From positions 62,001-126,000 of the forward strand of contig JBOEGR010000020.1 of assembly GCA_050633525.1 (NCBI GenBank): 64,000 bases of DNA, written 5' to 3'. The notes under the pieces are model-generated. The model saw nothing but the letters and a program-made list of their open reading frames with translations. It ran no database searches and was not told the origin of the DNA. Shown here piece after piece: positions 61,220 through 64,000 of this stretch; position 1 is the stretch's first letter, and each line of letters starts with the position of its first letter. The translations under genes were made by a program, and so were the position numbers. The DNA comes from CANLBN01 sp050633525. GTDB taxonomy: Bacteria; Pseudomonadota; Gammaproteobacteria; Pseudomonadales; Cellvibrionaceae.

Positions 61220-61258
61220 TGGGCTTCCTAAATATAATAATAAGAGGTTAGTTCGGCT

Positions 61259-61804
61259 ATGTCCGACGATCAACAAGCATACTTTGCTCTGCAAACTTTA
61301 GCGCATCTTAGTCTGCAATCTGCACAGCAGTTGCCTGCGCAAACAGATGCAACACCGCAGTGGAGCGGAGTCGGTTTTTCTTTGTTTGGTATGAACTTCG
61401 TCGTTTCTATGGGTGAGCTGAACGAAATGCTCGAGGTTCCCAGCTACACAAAATTACCTGGTGTACAATCTTGGGTTAGGGGCGTAGCGAATGTCCGTGG
61501 CCGCTTGTTACCTGTTTTTGATCTTGCGGCTTACTTCGGTAATGTATTAACTGGAGCTAAGAAGCAGCAGCGTTTGTTGGTCATTGATCGTGATCAGGTC
61601 TACGCGGGCTTATGGGTCGATCAAGTGTTCGGCATGCAATATTTTCCTGTAGATACTCGGCGAGAACAGTTGCCAGCAGAGTTGCCAAAGTCAGTCCAAG
61701 GCTTCGTTGATGGTTGTTTTGAGTACGATGGTCGTAGTTGGGTTGTGTTTCACCCTTTGAAATTGATGGAACAGCCGAACTTTCTGGATGTTGCTGAAGC
61801 TTAG
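61259..61804 (+). CDS. pilI: Twitching motility CheW-like adaptor PilI
   Basis: A 181-residue CheW-domain adaptor that couples the receptor PilJ to the histidine kinase ChpA. The conserved parts are VSMGELNEMLEVPSYTKLPG (core NEMLEVPSYTKLPG), WVRGVANVRGRLLPVFDL and the last strand block FVDGCFEYDGRSWVVF. It lies 39 bp after pilH in the pilGHIJ order of Pseudomonas. Confidence 0.94.
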   Translation: MSDDQQAYFALQTLAHLSLQSAQQLPAQTDATPQWSGVGFSLFGMNFVVSMGELNEMLEVPSYTKLPGVQSWVRGVANVRGRLLPVFDLAAYFGNVLTGAKKQQRLLVIDRDQVYAGLWVDQVFGMQYFPVDTRREQLPAELPKSVQGFVDGCFEYDGRSWVVFHPLKLMEQPNFLDVAEA

Positions 61805-61947
61805 CTTTGGCTACTGAGTCCGGCTGTTTGTGCAGGCATTCATAGAAAACGTAAGTCATCTGTAGAATTGAATGATAAAGGCGGTTGTTACCGTTAAAAA
61901 TATAAAATAAACGGGTAGTAGCCTGTTATTTAAGTGGGAGTGGTGTT

Positions 61948-64000
61948 ATGAAACTTAGCAGTGATTTTTTTAGGGGCCGTTACTGGCAACCGGGGCTGAT
62001 TATAGGAACGATATTTTTTCTCGTTCTGACTGCCTACCTTGGTTACCGGATATGGGAAAACTCTCGAGCAGACCTTGAGAATGTTCAGCAAATTAGAGAG
62101 TTCCAATCCTCTTCTGCCAATGCTTTATTTTTCTCTAAGAAAGCGGTTACTGGTGACCCCACAGCCATTGACCCCTTAGGCTCCACTGTTGATTTAATGG
62201 ATGAGACACTGACGAAGCTACAGCAAGCGGATGATTTTACCAAGGATATGCTCGGCACTGAATATGAGCAGTCAGTCAACCTATGGCGTAACGTAAAAGA
62301 TAATGCTGATGTACTGGCTGAAGTCGAATATGCAATTAACTTACTTAATGCGGTGCATGAGCGTCTCGGATCTGGCGCGGTTACATCTGAAAAGATTGCA
62401 CTCAATTCTGTCGAGTTATTATCTGCAGATAATGCAGCTAGAAGCCAAGTAACAGGTGTTAGTCGTCAGGCCATCCTGATGCGCCAAATGACCGATAACC
62501 TAGGTCAGTTTATTGAGCAGGAAAAATCAGATCGTCAAGGCTTCGATAACTTTAGAGCCAACTTCATTGCCTTTGAGCAAAATCATGCCGATTTGATGAA
62601 TGGCAGCGCGGCTCGTAATGTAAGAGCGATAACCAACCCAAGAGTGAGAGCGGGTTTAGAGCAAATGAATGGCCTGCTCGATGGCGTAAGAACGGCTGAT
62701 AGTTATATTTTGGCGGCGGTTGAAAGAATGTTGTTAGCGCGTGATGCGCAACAACGCATCATTTCTAGTTTCGAAGATCTACAGTTCTCTTTAGACGACA
62801 TGTCTAGTGGTATTGTTGGTTTTGCGAATGAGCGTTTCCCACGCCTCATTCATGCTATTTTTTCGGCGATTGCTTTCTTGGTGTGTGTGGTTGGTTTGAT
62901 TTTGTATCAGCGCATCGTGTCGAAAGAAGAATTGGATAGAGAGCATGAAGAAGGTCAGCGGACTCAGGGCGCAATTTTGCGATTACTTGATGAGTTGGTT
63001 GATCTTGCTGACGGTGACTTAACTATCTCGGCTACGGTATCGGAGGATTTCACCGGTGCGATTGCTGACTCTATTAACTTTACCATTGACCAATTGAGGC
63101 AGCTGGTATCTCGAATTAATAGTACGGCGGTGCAGGTATCACAGGCGGCACAGGGTACGCAGCAAACAGCATTGCATCTTGCGGAAGCATCTGATCACCA
63201 GGCCCAAGAAATTGCAGGGGCATCTGCGGCCATCAACGAAATGGCGGTCACCATTGACCAAGTATCGGCTAACGCCTCTGAGTCAGCCTTGGTTGCGGGT
63301 AAGTCGGTATCTATTGCAAACAACGGTGCGAAACTCGTACAAAACACGATCCACGGGATGGATACTATTCGTGAACAGANNNNNNNNNNNNNNNNNNNNN
63401 NNNNNNNNNNNNNNNNNNNNNNNNNNNNNNNNNNNNNNNNTGGTAGCGGATGAGGTACAGCGCCTTGCGGAACGTTCGGCTGCTGCGACAAAACAGATTG
63501 AGTCTCTCGTAAAAGCCATTCAGACAGATACAAATGAAGCGGTTATTTCGATGGAACAAACCACTTCTGAAGTGGTAAGGGGTGCCCGGCTTGCACAGGA
63601 TGCGGGTGTGGCACTGGAAGAAATTGAGGGTGTATCGGCTAACTTGGCTGAATTGATTCAGAACATTTCTAACGCTGCTCGTCAGCAAGCCTCTTCAGCG
63701 GGCCATATTTCAAACACGATGAATGTTATTCAGGAGATTACGTCTCAGACCTCTGCGGGTACCAGTGAAACAGCGGATTCTATTGGTACTCTAGCGAGTA
63801 TGGCATTTGATCTTCGAGAGTCGGTTGCTGGCTTTACGCTACCTGCTGAAATGCTCGCGGATCTGGAAGAGCAAGAAATGGCCGCAGTACAAGCAAGAGA
63901 GAAAAAAGCAGCTCCTCCTATGTTGGATGAAAGTGCTGTTGTCGGTGCTGCCGCCGCTTCTGCTCCAGCAGCAGGTGGTGCAGCGAAAGGAAGTGGTATC
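61948..64000 (+). CDS. pilJ: Twitching chemoreceptor PilJ, interrupted by an N gap and cut by the window end
   Basis: A methyl-accepting chemoreceptor of the Pil-Chp system. Membrane segments lie at about residues 14-36 and 300-322, with a PilJ-type helical periplasmic domain between them. A cytoplasmic HAMP and signalling domain follow. An N run at 63380-63440 removes the conserved hairpin tip. Coding resumes at 63443 with VADEVQRLAERSAAA and continues to the window edge. The 61 Ns shift the frame, but the gap is an estimate; from family comparison about 165-170 bp are probably missing. The apparent stop at 63451-63453 is an artefact. Confidence 0.93.
63380..63440. other. Assembly gap (61 N) inside pilJ
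   Basis: An undetermined stretch. Keeping pilJ in frame needs a true length that is a multiple of three, which 61 is not. Related PilJ proteins have roughly 55 residues between the last residues before the gap (DTIREQ) and VADEVQRLAER, so the gap is probably underestimated. Confidence 0.95.

Noticed and set aside
63451..63453. pilJ stop codon at 63451
   Set aside because: It appears only because 61 Ns shift the frame; the conserved receptor sequence continues in another frame.

Overview
The window is a stretch of draft chromosome from a Gram-negative gammaproteobacterium. The outer-membrane porins, lipoproteins, TonB, type IV pilus genes, ubiquinone genes and PhoU/PstSCAB-PhoBR system all point that way. 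Gene order at the right end (hemW-rdgB-DUF4426-metW-metX-yggT-proC-yggS-pilT-pilU-ruvX-yqgE-tonB-gshB-pilGHIJ) closely follows that of Pseudomonas. The moderate GC content, many AT-rich spacers and a chromosomal integron fit a marine relative, for example the Cellvibrionales/Spongiibacteraceae; that placement is inference. Two N runs (11549-11550 and 63380-63440) show the assembly is unfinished.

Layout. 1-4.6 kb: the 3' part of polA, a dyad repeat of the GGGTCAGA type, a strong candidate sigma-E-driven small RNA, a porin and a small lipoprotein. 4.6-19.3 kb: a phosphate-starvation region with pstC-pstA-pstB-phoU, a separate pstS and phoB-phoR, each unit behind its own Pho box. These are interleaved with an M48 protease, yaaA, a second lipoprotein related to the first, two enzymes of unknown substrate, a c-type cytochrome and an AraC regulator. 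19.3-34.6 kb: housekeeping genes, namely ubiC-ubiA, a YbaK-HDOD fusion, oxyR-recG, recQ, a DMT transporter, an SDR-DUF393 fusion and hemC-hemD-hemX-hemY.

34.6-40.1 kb: a self-contained envelope transport locus. It holds a TetR repressor, an MMPL/RND permease, a LolA-like periplasmic carrier and an outer-membrane barrel. Three copies of one 13-bp palindrome lie in front of tetR and in front of the permease gene.

40.1-46.0 kb: a thioredoxin-like gene with two small envelope genes, followed by a chromosomal integron. A divergent intI sits beside an attI-like region, and six gene cassettes run away from it on the minus strand, separated by attC sites. The 5' boundary of each cassette is complementary to its own R'' end, which confirms the cassette units. 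One attC has lost its R' end to a GGGTCAGA repeat array. Most cassette genes have no known function.

46.0-64.0 kb: an amino acid permease, a second DMT transporter, then the Pseudomonas-like block ending in the Pil-Chp chemosensory genes pilG, pilH, pilI and pilJ. pilJ is interrupted by an N gap and runs off the window.

The observations most worth a second look are the integron with its damaged attC, the polA-downstream small RNA that can pair with the neighbouring porin's ribosome-binding site, and the TetR-controlled MMPL/LolA-like/barrel system. No rRNA, tRNA, CRISPR array or intact insertion sequence was seen.
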